Source: Gammaproteobacteria bacterium
Lineage (GTDB): Bacteria; Pseudomonadota; Gammaproteobacteria; Arenicellales; Poriferihabitantaceae
Assembly (NCBI GenBank): GCA_030432755.1
Contig: JAUILZ010000012.1
Location: forward strand, 1 to 64,000
Length of the DNA stretch: 64,000 nucleotides
Direction: 5' to 3'
The translations under genes were made by a program, and so were the position numbers. Below the pieces are notes generated by a model, which saw nothing but the letters and a program-made list of their open reading frames with translations, did no database searches and was not told the DNA's origin. Below, in pieces: positions 28,328 to 37,765 of this stretch (position 1 is its first letter; each line of letters opens with the position of its first letter).

Positions 28328-29317
28328 TCATCGCAACCCGGCTTCCCGGTAGTAACGTATGGCGCCGTCGTGCAGTGGTATCGAGAGACTTTCCCGATGC
28401 ATTTCCTCGATCTTCAGATGGTGCAGGGCGGGGTGCAGCGTCTTGAATTCATTGAATCTGTCGAGTACCGAGCTCACGAGAACGTATACGTCTTCCTCGG
28501 AAACGCGGCTGGAGGTCACCACCGTGGCAGAAACACCGAAAGTAGGCACATCGTTGCGATTGTTGTACATGCCAGCAGGGATTGTCGCGTGGCGATAATA
28601 GGGGTGTTCTTTCACCAGCTCGTCGATAGCAGGGCCCTCGACTCCGACGACAACGCCCCGGCACGCGGTGGTCGCTTGTTGAATCGATGCGGACGGGTGG
28701 CCGACGGTCATGATGACCGCATCAACGGCGCCGGAACAAAGGGCCGCAGATTGATCGGTCGATGTCAGTTCGGAGACTTCGGCAAAATCGTCGAACGTCC
28801 ACCCTTTTGCGGCCATCACGACCTCCATGGTTGCCCGCTGCCCGGACCCCCTGTTGCCAATATTTACCCGTTTCCCTTGGAGATCGTCGATGTTGGCGAT
28901 GCCAAGGCCCTCGCGCGCCACAATGGTGAAGGGTTCGGGGTGTAGCGAGAAAACCGCGCGCAGATCTTCGAAAGCACTCTTTCCGGCAAAACGATCCGTA
29001 CCTCGATAGGCGTGAAACTGCCAGTCCGATTGGGCGAAGCCGAACTGCAGGTCACCCGAACGGATGCGCTCGATATTGTCTATTGACCCGCCGGTACTTT
29101 CCACGAGGCATCGGACACCCGCTGCTTCTCGTTGGCTGTTGACCATCCGGCAGATCGCACCGCCAGCGGGGTAATAGACTGCGGCCACACCCCCGGTGCC
29201 AATGATCATGAAGGTTTCCGCCGCCACTACAGGGTGAGACTTGCCAATCAACGTTGCAAGTATAACGACGGCAACCCGAAGTCGCCGGGATACAATCGCT
29301 AGTGCAGGCGTACTCAT
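28328..29317 (-). CDS. TAXI family (TRAP-associated) periplasmic solute-binding protein
   Basis: A 329-residue secreted protein with a signal peptide (RLRVAVVILATLIG to VVAA, cleavage about residue 33) and the TAXI pattern FMIIGTGGVAAVYYPAGGAI, VESTGGSIDNIERIRSG and LQFGFAQSDW. Such receptors normally deliver solutes to a TRAP permease, often a fused 4TM-12TM protein. No TRAP permease gene is present in this window. The ATG at 29317 gives a good signal peptide, with GGAG about ten bases upstream; ATG 29335 and a start at 29356 are alternatives. Upstream partner of the cyclase gene. The ligand is unknown. Confidence 0.9.
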   Translation of the reverse strand: MSTPALAIVSRRLRVAVVILATLIGKSHPVVAAETFMIIGTGGVAAVYYPAGGAICRMVNSQREAAGVRCLVESTGGSIDNIERIRSGDLQFGFAQSDWQFHAYRGTDRFAGKSAFEDLRAVFSLHPEPFTIVAREGLGIANIDDLQGKRVNIGNRGSGQRATMEVVMAAKGWTFDDFAEVSELTSTDQSAALCSGAVDAVIMTVGHPSASIQQATTACRGVVVGVEGPAIDELVKEHPYYRHATIPAGMYNNRNDVPTFGVSATVVTSSRVSEEDVYVLVSSVLDRFNEFKTLHPALHHLKIEEMHRESLSIPLHDGAIRYYREAGLR

Positions 29318-29602
29318 ATGACACTGGCTCCGCATGTCCGACCGAAATAGTAACAACTGGCCTCAAGCTGCGCAATCGAGTGTGTCTCCCGAGTCCCGAA
29401 AACGGGCTGAATGGCGTTCGCTTCATCGCCATCATTGTCGGTGCTCGTTCATCGTGATCATGACGATGTGTCGGTTTCTGCCCGGATAATTTGTCACCCG
29501 CATGCCTATCTGAATGATTACTGTTCGCGGGGTCTCGCAGAAAATTCGACGATCACTACAGAAACAAGGAGTGTTTTCGATTGCGCGACGACACCATGAT
29601 GT
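29318..29602. other. Intergenic stretch, no gene seen
   Basis: Between the TAXI gene and the small minus-strand ORF. It contains only short frames without family features and moderate AT content. It should hold the promoter for the TAXI-cyclase pair; I could not place -35 and -10 boxes with confidence. Confidence 0.5.
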
Positions 29603-29833
29603 CTATCGTCTGAGCGTGCGGCTGATCTCCGGACCCATCCGGGGATCCAGCAGATTATCTTCAATGAAGGACCCGTTCCCCAGCGGACCAGAATCATGAA
29701 TCAGATGGTTTTTAAAATAATCAGCCAATCGGGCAATTTGTCTGCGCCATTTCAGTACCTGGTTCCGGGAAATGGCGTTGGCGTTTCTATCCGTGACCGT
29801 CGCTGTGATCGTTGGGATGATTGATTGATTCAT
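29603..29833 (-). CDS. Small protein of unknown function (76 residues)
   Basis: An ORF starting MNQSIIPTITATVTDRNANA with a near-consensus ribosome site (AGGAGA read on the minus strand, 29841-29846) seven bases before the ATG, better than most genes here. The middle is basic and probably helical (NQVLKWRRQIARLADYFKNH); the end is SFIEDNLLDPRMGPEISRTLRR. No signal peptide or membrane segment and no family recognised. It diverges from the winged-helix/TPR regulator 204 bp away, with a dyad between them, so it may be a target of that regulator. Confidence 0.5.
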   Translation of the reverse strand: MNQSIIPTITATVTDRNANAISRNQVLKWRRQIARLADYFKNHLIHDSGPLGNGSFIEDNLLDPRMGPEISRTLRR

Positions 29834-29868
29834 TTTTGTGTCTCCTGGACAAGTGGTTGGTTCTGAAT

Positions 29869-29885
29869 CGACTCGTGACGAATCG
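29869..29885. promoter_or_regulatory. Candidate operator dyad between small ORF and regulator
   Basis: CGACTCGT (29869-29876), one central G, ACGAATCG (29878-29885): a 17-bp dyad with one mismatched pair. GAATCG also occurs twice as a direct repeat at 29865 and 29880. It lies upstream of the small minus-strand ORF and about 150 bp upstream of the regulator. Binding by the regulator is a guess from position. Confidence 0.35.
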
Positions 29886-30037
29886 TGCAGTGAGTTTCAG
29901 ACAGGAGAGGAAACCGGGCTTGTGGAAATGCTGCGGAATTTGTAATGATTGCCTAACGATCGCCAAATCTGCCCCGTTAGAAATTGGCAGATCCGCAATG
30001 GCAGGCGGAGTGACTGGATAATTTGGATTAGTTTTCA

Positions 30038-31567
30038 ATGATTTACTTTTTCGGTGATTTTGAGATCGATACCCGGAATTTTCATCTCCGGGAAAATGGC
30101 TCAGTCGTCGAATGCGAGCCCAAGGTATTCGATCTTCTCTGCTACCTGGTAAAGAACCGGGGAAGGGTGGTGACGCGCGACGAGTTGTTCGAGAACCTGT
30201 GGAAAGGGCAGGTCGTATCGGAAACTTCGCTGAGCAACCAGGTCAAATCGGCACGCAGGGTGATCGGGGACGACGGCCAGAAACAGGCGAAGATCAAAAC
30301 GATCCACGGGCGTGGCTATCAGTTCCAGGAGCCCGTGGAAGTACTGGATCGCGTCGTGTCGAATCAGGTTGACCACAGTTCGGCGGCAAGGGATTCGAAT
30401 GACAAGCCTTCCGTTGCCGTGCTTCCGTTCATCAATATGAGCGGTGAAACAGACCAGGAGTTTTTCAGTGACGGAATTTCAGAGGACATCATCACCGAGT
30501 TGAGTCGTTTCAGATCATTGATCGTTGTGGCTCGCAACTCGTCATTCAGGTTCAGAGGCGATACGACTGATATCATGGACGTCAGCGAAAAACTGGGCGC
30601 CAGATTCGTGCTCGAAGGGTCCGTTCGCAAGTCCGGCAACCGGGTCCGGATCACCAGTAAGTTGATCAACGGGGTTACCGGCGATCATGTCTGGGCGGAA
30701 CGCTATGACGGTGACCTTTCAGACGTGTTTGCCGTACAGGACGAAATCACTGGTTCCATTGTCTCAACGATCGTGGGCCGCATCGACGAATTCGACCTGG
30801 ACCTCATCAGAAGTCAGCCCACGGAAAACCTGTCCGCCTACGAAAGCATCCTGCGTGCGCAACACCTTATGCATCACTATGACGAAGCGGACTACCTTGC
30901 CGCTCAGCAGCACGTTGACCATGCCATTTCACTGGATCCGGGCTATGCGCGTGCCTATGCATTCAAGGCCTATCTCGAACTGACAATATGGTTCAGAGAC
31001 AACGATCCCGAAAGGCTAGAAGCAGCACTGGACATGGCACGGGTGGCGCTGTCACATGATGATCACGAAAGTCGGAGCCACCTCGCAGCGGGTGTGGCTT
31101 ACCTATTCCGGAATGAGCACGAGAAGGCCGAGTATCACCTCCATAGAGCACTTTCCCTGAATCCGAATGACGACCTGATCATGATAGAGAACGGGCGTTT
31201 CCTGCTGTATGTCGATGAACCGCTCAAAGGTGCCGAGATCGTCAGACAGGCGATGCGACAGAACCCTTACCATCCGAACTGGTACTGGAACATACTCGGC
31301 CGCTGTTTGCACACGGCAGGAAAGTACAGAGAGGCGATATCCGTGTTAGAGCGTATCAGCAATCCTCCTTACTGGGTCCTGGCCTACCTGGCTGCCTGCC
31401 ACGCTGAATCAGGAAACAGCGAGAAAGCCGATAACTTGAGGAAAGCGACCCTCTCCGTCAAAGGGGATTTTTGCCTGTCCGGATTTTCGGGATCCTTGCC
31501 TTACAAGGATAAAAAAGCACTCGAGGAGTTTCTTGACGGTTTTCGCAAGGCAGGCTTTGCCGAGTAA
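30038..31567 (+). CDS. Winged-helix (OmpR/CadC-type) regulator with TPR C-terminus
   Basis: A 509-residue protein in three parts. Residues ~1-95 form an OmpR-type DNA-binding winged helix (CEPKVFDLLCYLVKNRGRVV, ending IKTIHGRGYQF). Residues ~125-260 form the TolB-like module with FFSDGISEDIITELSR and LEGSVRKSGNRVRIT. Residues ~270-500 are TPR-like helical repeats. The module plus TPR is often found fused to class III cyclase domains or to CadC-type regulators. I see no transmembrane helix between the parts, so this version is probably cytoplasmic. Low GC and no strong ribosome site. It sits near the cyclase pair, which may or may not be functionally linked. Confidence 0.9.
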   Translation: MIYFFGDFEIDTRNFHLRENGSVVECEPKVFDLLCYLVKNRGRVVTRDELFENLWKGQVVSETSLSNQVKSARRVIGDDGQKQAKIKTIHGRGYQFQEPVEVLDRVVSNQVDHSSAARDSNDKPSVAVLPFINMSGETDQEFFSDGISEDIITELSRFRSLIVVARNSSFRFRGDTTDIMDVSEKLGARFVLEGSVRKSGNRVRITSKLINGVTGDHVWAERYDGDLSDVFAVQDEITGSIVSTIVGRIDEFDLDLIRSQPTENLSAYESILRAQHLMHHYDEADYLAAQQHVDHAISLDPGYARAYAFKAYLELTIWFRDNDPERLEAALDMARVALSHDDHESRSHLAAGVAYLFRNEHEKAEYHLHRALSLNPNDDLIMIENGRFLLYVDEPLKGAEIVRQAMRQNPYHPNWYWNILGRCLHTAGKYREAISVLERISNPPYWVLAYLAACHAESGNSEKADNLRKATLSVKGDFCLSGFSGSLPYKDKKALEEFLDGFRKAGFAE

Positions 31568-31731
31568 GGTTGCACAAGCCCTGCTAGCCAGTTCTGGCCT
31601 CGACATCGCTCGTAGCGCCGCCAGTTTACGTTCAGGATCGGAGGGCCAAGCCCTGCCACGTGAAGACCTCGGTTGGACTCGTCCATATCGAGAACGCCCT
31701 GTAGCCCGGTCAACCGGATCCGTGCTTCTGC

Positions 31732-31759
31732 CCCGGGGCTGGCATTGCCAGCTCCCGGG
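31732..31759. repeat. Strong inverted repeat after the regulator gene
   Basis: CCCGGGGCTGGCA (31732-31744) pairs with TGCCAGCTCCCGGG (31746-31759) with a single bulged T, giving a ~13-bp stem and almost no loop. It has no T tract, so it is not a classical terminator. It lies between the regulator stop (31567) and the terminator of the opposing tRNA-Asn; no gene is seen in 31568-31767. Confidence 0.5.
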
Positions 31760-31766
31760 TGTCGGC

Positions 31767-31801
31767 AATAAAAAAGCCGGCTGAGAGATCTCAAACCGGC
31801 T
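31767..31801 (-). terminator. Rho-independent terminator of tRNA-Asn
   Basis: Read on the minus strand: AGCCGG, an inner GAGATCTC palindrome, then CCGGCT followed by a T run (complement of the A-rich 31767-31775). It lies about 12 bp beyond the tRNA 3' end. Confidence 0.8.
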
Positions 31802-31812
31802 ATTCTGAATTT

Positions 31813-31888
31813 TGGCTCCCCTGCCCGGACTCGAACCAGGGACCAATTGATTAACAGTCAACTGCTCTACCAACTGAGCTACAGGGGA
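31813..31888 (-). tRNA. tRNA-Asn (GTT)
   Basis: A 76-nt cloverleaf on the minus strand with CCA encoded. The anticodon loop CTGTTAA reads GUU, the acceptor TCCCCTG pairs with CAGGGGA, and the T-arm CCTGGTTCGAGTCCGGG is normal. It marks one border of the lower-GC accessory block. A charged tRNA-Asn can come from AsnRS or from the Asp-tRNA amidotransferase GatCAB, encoded 5 kb away. Confidence 0.97.
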
Positions 31889-31900
31889 AGCGAGGCGCGA

Positions 31901-31929
31901 ATAGTAGTCGCAGGCCCGCTTCCGGTCAA
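31901..31929 (-). promoter_or_regulatory. Sigma70-type promoter of tRNA-Asn
   Basis: On the minus strand TTGACC (31929-31924) and TACTAT (31906-31901) with exactly 17 bp between them, then TCGCGCC before the tRNA 5' end at 31888. Each box matches consensus at five or more, or four, of six positions. The GC-rich discriminator is as in stable-RNA promoters. Confidence 0.7.
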
Positions 31930-31955
31930 GGAGGGAAGGGTGGATTGTGACCGAT

Positions 31956-32486
31956 TCACGGCGCCCTGCAGGCGGCTGCGGGGATCTCCAGGCGGAGGCG
32001 ACCCGAGTGGATCATCACCAGACGGAATCCGGGGTGAGGACTGCCGCGGGAACAGAAATTCACCGAGGCATTGCGGCTGATTCTTCCCAGCGGGTTGATT
32101 GAAATCCGCGTCCCTGCATTGGTGTGGATCGCCAGTCCACGGCTGGGTCCACGCACCCGGAGCAGGGGATCGGTGGGATCCCTGCCCGGGTCACCGCCAC
32201 GGTCGACATAGCTGATCCAGCCACTTTCCCAGTTCGCGCCATCGCAGGTGACGCCGTCCTGGCTGGGGCAGATGCGCACGGTGCTCCGCCGTGTCGCCGC
32301 CTCCTGGCGGGCATGGCGGATGACGCGTTCGAATCCCGTGGCCGCCGAGTGGATCCGGAGATCCACCACCAGGTCGCGGAAAACGGGCGCGGCGAGACCT
32401 GCCAGCAGAGCAAGCAGGATTAGCGCGATAAGGAGTTCCACGAGGGTGAATCCTCGCCCCTGTTTCTCTCGGGCTGGCATGGACAT
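31956..32486 (-). CDS. GspH/FimT family minor pseudopilin
   Basis: A 176-residue type IV pilin-like protein. The prepilin peptidase site is RGFTLVELLIALILLALLAG, with cleavage expected after Gly12 and the conserved Glu at +5. The body matches the GspH/FimT layout (RIHSAATGFERVIRHARQEAATRR, VRICPSQDG, cysteine pair near the C-terminus). FimT proteins are minor pilins that can bind DNA during natural transformation. No other pilus gene is nearby, so it is an orphan gene between tRNA-Asn and uvrB. The genome must supply the assembly machine elsewhere. Confidence 0.88.
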   Translation of the reverse strand: MSMPAREKQGRGFTLVELLIALILLALLAGLAAPVFRDLVVDLRIHSAATGFERVIRHARQEAATRRSTVRICPSQDGVTCDGANWESGWISYVDRGGDPGRDPTDPLLRVRGPSRGLAIHTNAGTRISINPLGRISRNASVNFCSRGSPHPGFRLVMIHSGRLRLEIPAAACRAP

Positions 32487-32661
32487 CCGTTGTCAATTGC
32501 AGTCCATCTCAGGGTAAGGCGGGAGCATCCGGAGCGCGGTGCGCACGAGCACATTCGGCTCCGGGTTTCCCTGTCTCGAAGGCGACCCCGATCCGCCATG
32601 ATTGTGGACAGGCAGTCGCCGATGTCGGGGGCGCGACCCTTCGACAAGGTACAATAGCGCC

Positions 32662-34716
32662 ATGGATGATTCCCAGTCCGGCACCGCCGGAAACACCCGC
32701 GCCTACCGCCTGAACAGCGAATTTGATGCCGCCGGAGACCAGCCGTCGGCCATCGACCGGCTGGTGGAGGGGCTCGGCGACGGCGAGGCCTACCAGACCC
32801 TGCTCGGCGTCACCGGGTCCGGCAAGACCTTCACCATGGCCAACATCATCGCCCGCACCGGCCGGCCCGCACTGATCATGGCGCACAACAAGACCCTCGC
32901 GGCCCAGCTCTACTCCGAGATGCGGGATTTCTTTCCCGACAATGCGGTGGAGTACTTCGTCTCCTACTACGACTACTACCAGCCCGAGGCCTACGTCCCC
33001 AGCTCGGACACTTATATCGAGAAGGACGCCTCGGTAAACGACCACATCGACCAGATGCGGCTCTCCGCCACAAAAGCGCTGCTGGAACGTCGGGACGTGG
33101 TGATCGTGGCCACGGTGTCGGCGATCTACGGCCTCGGTGACCCGAAGTCCTACCACGGCATGATCCTGCACCTGAAACGCGGCGACCGGATCGACCAGCG
33201 CGCGATCCTGAAGCGGCTCGCGGAGATGCAGTACACCCGCAATGACCTCGAACTGCGCCGCGGCACGTTCCGCGTACGTGGCGACGTTATCGACGTCTAC
33301 CCGTCGGAATCCGAGCGCCTGGCCATCCGCATCGAACTGTTCGGCGAGGAGGTGGATGCCCTGTCCCGCTTCGATCCCCTCACCGGCAGCGCGGAGGAGA
33401 GCCTCACCCGCGCCACGGTGTATCCCAAGAGCCACTACGTCACCGGCAGGCAGACGATCCTCGACGTCGTCGATGACATCACCGAGGAGTTGCGCGGCCG
33501 GCTGAAGGAACTCAACGACGAGGGCAAGCTCGTCGAGGCCCAGCGGCTGGAGCAGCGGGTGCGTTACGACGTCGAGATGATGCGCGAACTCGGCTACTGC
33601 ACGGGGATCGAGAACTACTCCCGCTACCTCTCCGGGCGACAGCCCGGGGAACCGCCGCCGACGCTGATCGATTACCTGCCGGCGGATGCCATCGTATTCA
33701 TTGACGAGAGTCACGCCACCATTCCCCAGATCGGCGCGATGTACAACGGCGACCGCTCGCGCAAGGAGACGCTGGTGGCCTACGGCTTCCGCCTGCCGTC
33801 GGCGCTGGACAACCGCCCGCTGCGCTTCGACGAGTTCGAGCGCATGATCGGCCAGGTGATCTTCGTTTCCGCCACCCCCGGGCCCTACGAGGAAAAGCAT
33901 TCACCGGAGGTCGTGGAGCAGGTGGTTCGTCCCACCGGTCTGCTCGACCCGGAAGTGGAGGTGCGCCCGGTCATGAGCCAGGTGGACGACCTGTTGTCGG
34001 AGATCCGGATCCGGGTCAAGGAGGGCAGCCGGGTGCTGGTCACCACCCTCACCAAGCGCATGGCCGAGGATCTCACCGAGTACTTCCACGAACACCACGT
34101 CCGGGTGCGCTACCTGCACTCGGACATCGACACCGTGGAGCGGGTGGAGATCATCCGTGACCTGCGCAAGGGCACCTTCGACGTGCTGGTGGGCATCAAC
34201 CTGCTGCGCGAGGGGTTGGATATTCCGGAAGTCTCCCTGGTGGCCATCCTCGACGCGGACAAGGAGGGTTTCCTGCGTTCCGGTCGATCACTGATCCAGA
34301 CCATCGGCCGCGCGGCGCGCAACTCGTCGGGCCGGGTCATCCTCTACGCCGACACCATCACCCCGTCGATGCGGCAGGCCATCGACGAGACGGAGCGACG
34401 GCGCGAGAAACAGATGGCGTTCAATCTCGAACACGGCATCACCCCGCGCTCCATCGTCAAGCCCGTGAAGGACATCATCGACGGCGTCACCGCCAACGAC
34501 GCTGCCTGGGCCGCGCTGCCGGAGCTGGCGCAGGTGGCGGAAGGCGAGGAGGAGTACGCTCGCCTGTCACCGAAGGAACTCGGCAGGCTGCTCGCGAAGC
34601 TGGAAAAGGAAATGTACGCGCATGCAAAGAACCTGGAATTCGAGCAGGCGGCGCAGGTACGTGACCGGATCGCGCGCATCCGGGACGGGCGTTTTCTCGA
34701 GGCGGCAAACGCCTGA
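32662..34716 (+). CDS. uvrB: Excinuclease ABC subunit UvrB
   Basis: Damage-verifying helicase of nucleotide excision repair. It has Walker [10 protein letters not shown] at residues 49-57, the beta-hairpin [17 protein letters not shown], helicase motifs including DESHATIPQ and the late TIGRAARN, and a C-terminal UvrC-binding UVR segment ([18 protein letters not shown]). The ATG at 32662 gives 684 residues; a start at 32602 would add an unrelated arginine-rich leader. A TACAAT -10-like box lies at 32650-32655. I saw no clear LexA box just upstream. Confidence 0.98.
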   Translation: MDDSQSGTAGNTRAYRLNSEFDAAGDQPSAIDRLVEGLGDGEAYQTLLGVTGSGKTFTMANIIARTGRPALIMAHNKTLAAQLYSEMRDFFPDNAVEYFVSYYDYYQPEAYVPSSDTYIEKDASVNDHIDQMRLSATKALLERRDVVIVATVSAIYGLGDPKSYHGMILHLKRGDRIDQRAILKRLAEMQYTRNDLELRRGTFRVRGDVIDVYPSESERLAIRIELFGEEVDALSRFDPLTGSAEESLTRATVYPKSHYVTGRQTILDVVDDITEELRGRLKELNDEGKLVEAQRLEQRVRYDVEMMRELGYCTGIENYSRYLSGRQPGEPPPTLIDYLPADAIVFIDESHATIPQIGAMYNGDRSRKETLVAYGFRLPSALDNRPLRFDEFERMIGQVIFVSATPGPYEEKHSPEVVEQVVRPTGLLDPEVEVRPVMSQVDDLLSEIRIRVKEGSRVLVTTLTKRMAEDLTEYFHEHHVRVRYLHSDIDTVERVEIIRDLRKGTFDVLVGINLLREGLDIPEVSLVAILDADKEGFLRSGRSLIQTIGRAARNSSGRVILYADTITPSMRQAIDETERRREKQMAFNLEHGITPRSIVKPVKDIIDGVTANDAAWAALPELAQVAEGEEEYARLSPKELGRLLAKLEKEMYAHAKNLEFEQAAQVRDRIARIRDGRFLEAANA

Positions 34717-34734
34717 AACCCTGGCGTATTGCGG

Positions 34735-35322
34735 TCAGGGCAGGGCCACGCCCTCGCCGCGCAGCAGCTCGAGCAGGCGGATCACGGGCAGGCCGGTAAT
34801 CGCATTGGGATCGTCGCTGCGGATGGATGCGAGCAGGGCGATGCCCAGGCCTTCCACCTTGAGGCTGCCACAACAGTCATAGGGCCTGTCGGTGGCCAGG
34901 TATCGCTCGATTTCCGCATCTGCAATCTCGCGACAGCGCACCTCCACGGTTTCCACCGCGGTGCGCATTCTGCCGCTGGCGGTGTTCAGCACAGCGACGC
35001 CGCAGAAGAGCGTCGTGGAATCCCCAGAGGCGGCTCGCAGCTGGCGCACGGCGTCGGCGTGATCCGCCGGTTTGCCGATGACTTCTCCCTTCAGTACCGC
35101 CACCTGGTCGGCGCCGATTACCAGGGCAGACGGATGGTTTTTGCCGACCGCCGCGGCCTTGCCCTCCGCAAGCCGCCGAACAAGGTCTCGCGGGGATTCT
35201 CCGGGCAGTGGTGTTTCGTCGAACTCCGGGGATTCCCAGTCGAACCCGAGACCGAGACGTTCGAGTATTTCCCGCCGGTAGGGCGAGGATGACGCCAGGA
35301 CGATGGCGGGGCCGCGCGTCAT
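34735..35322 (-). CDS. Maf family nucleoside triphosphate pyrophosphatase
   Basis: A 195-residue house-cleaning pyrophosphatase. The N-terminal IVLASSSPYRREILERLGLGF signature is present, along with EFDETPLPGESPRDLVRRLAEGKA and GADQVAVLKGEVIGKP; the catalytic Asp is in GADQV. The motif set is closest to the YceF (m7GTP-hydrolysing) subgroup, but the subgroup cannot be fixed by eye. It is convergent with uvrB and lies in a minus-strand run with mscS. Confidence 0.92.
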   Translation of the reverse strand: MTRGPAIVLASSSPYRREILERLGLGFDWESPEFDETPLPGESPRDLVRRLAEGKAAAVGKNHPSALVIGADQVAVLKGEVIGKPADHADAVRQLRAASGDSTTLFCGVAVLNTASGRMRTAVETVEVRCREIADAEIERYLATDRPYDCCGSLKVEGLGIALLASIRSDDPNAITGLPVIRLLELLRGEGVALP

Positions 35323-35346
35323 CGCAGTTCCCGTCAGCCGATCCCG

Positions 35347-36159
35347 CTATGCCGGTTGAACGTTGTGCATGTGCACGTCCTGCTGCGGATAGGGGATGCT
35401 GATACCGTTGTCGTCGAAGGCCTTCTTGACCCGCTCCAGCAGGTCGGCGCGCACCGGCCAGTAGTCGCCGGAAGCGACCCATGGCCTGGCCGCGAGGTTG
35501 ACGCTGCTGTCCGCCAGTTCCGTGACCACCACCGCGGCTTCCGGGTTCTTCAAAATGCGATCGTCCGATGCCATCGCACTGTTGATCAGTTCCACCGCCT
35601 TGCGGATGTCGTCGTCGTAACCGATACCGAAGGTAACATCGCAGCGTCGGGTCTTTTCCGCCGAGTAGTTGATAATGGTGTCGTTGCTCACCAGGGAATT
35701 GGGGATGATGACGCGGCGATTGTCCGGCGTCAGCAGCACGGTGGTGAACAGGCTGACCTCCTGCACCGTACCCGCGGTGCCGGCCACTTCCACGTAATGC
35801 CCCGTGCTGAATGGACGGAACGCGATCAACATCACGCCCGAGGCGAAATTCCCCAGCGAATCCTTGAGCGCGAGCCCCACCGCCAGGCCGGCGGCGCCGA
35901 ATACTGCCAGGGCCGAGGCGGTATTCACCCCGAGCTGGGCCAGCGCGGCGAGCACCACCGCTACCAACAGTGCGACGTAGGCCATTTTCCCGAGCGCGTT
36001 GACCACGATGTCCTCGAGGCCACCGCGCTCGAGGAAGCGTTCCAGCAGGCGGGTCAGCAGTTTCGCCACCCAGCGGCCAACGATGAAGATGACCAGCGCG
36101 AAGACGATGCGCATGGCCCAGGGGGTGGCCAGTTCGATCCAGTGGTTTACGTCAGTCAT
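35347..36159 (-). CDS. mscS: Small-conductance mechanosensitive channel (MscS family)
   Basis: A 270-residue inner-membrane channel that opens on hypo-osmotic shock. There are three N-terminal hydrophobic helices, the third with the glycine/alanine-rich pore pattern (GAAGLAVGLALKDSLGNFASGVML, residues ~92-115). The beta domain (FSTGHYVEVAGTAGTVQEVSLF and VIIPNSLVSNDTIINYS) and a C-terminal alpha/beta cage follow. Length is close to the E. coli MscS (286). It is preceded by the gatB terminator region and followed by maf. Confidence 0.93.
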   Translation of the reverse strand: MTDVNHWIELATPWAMRIVFALVIFIVGRWVAKLLTRLLERFLERGGLEDIVVNALGKMAYVALLVAVVLAALAQLGVNTASALAVFGAAGLAVGLALKDSLGNFASGVMLIAFRPFSTGHYVEVAGTAGTVQEVSLFTTVLLTPDNRRVIIPNSLVSNDTIINYSAEKTRRCDVTFGIGYDDDIRKAVELINSAMASDDRILKNPEAAVVVTELADSSVNLAARPWVASGDYWPVRADLLERVKKAFDDNGISIPYPQQDVHMHNVQPA

Positions 36160-36282
36160 GATTTCGAATTAAGTTTCAGAAAGTTAGCGTTTGTATGTAA
36201 TGTGGATTCGGAGTTCGGCAGCGGAAAACGCCGTCCGGCCGGGTGGCTGCCTGTCGAATGACCTGACGGGGCAGGCGGCACC

Positions 36283-36303
36283 AAAAGACTCCCGCATAGC
36301 GGG
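36283..36303 (-). terminator. Probable terminator after gatB
   Basis: On the minus strand CCCGC (36303-36299), loop TAT, GCGGG (36295-36291), then AGTCTTTT. The stem is only five pairs but all G-C, and it sits about 30 bp past the gatB stop. Likely ends the gatCAB transcript. Confidence 0.5.
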
Positions 36304-36331
36304 CAAGTGGCCGGGTGGCCGGGAAAGATGT

Positions 36332-37764
<1,433 letters not shown>

Positions 37765-37765
<1 letters not shown>

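Noticed and set aside
32571..32661. LexA box upstream of uvrB
   Set aside because: No CTGT-N8-ACAG element could be found before the uvrB start, so SOS control is not claimed.
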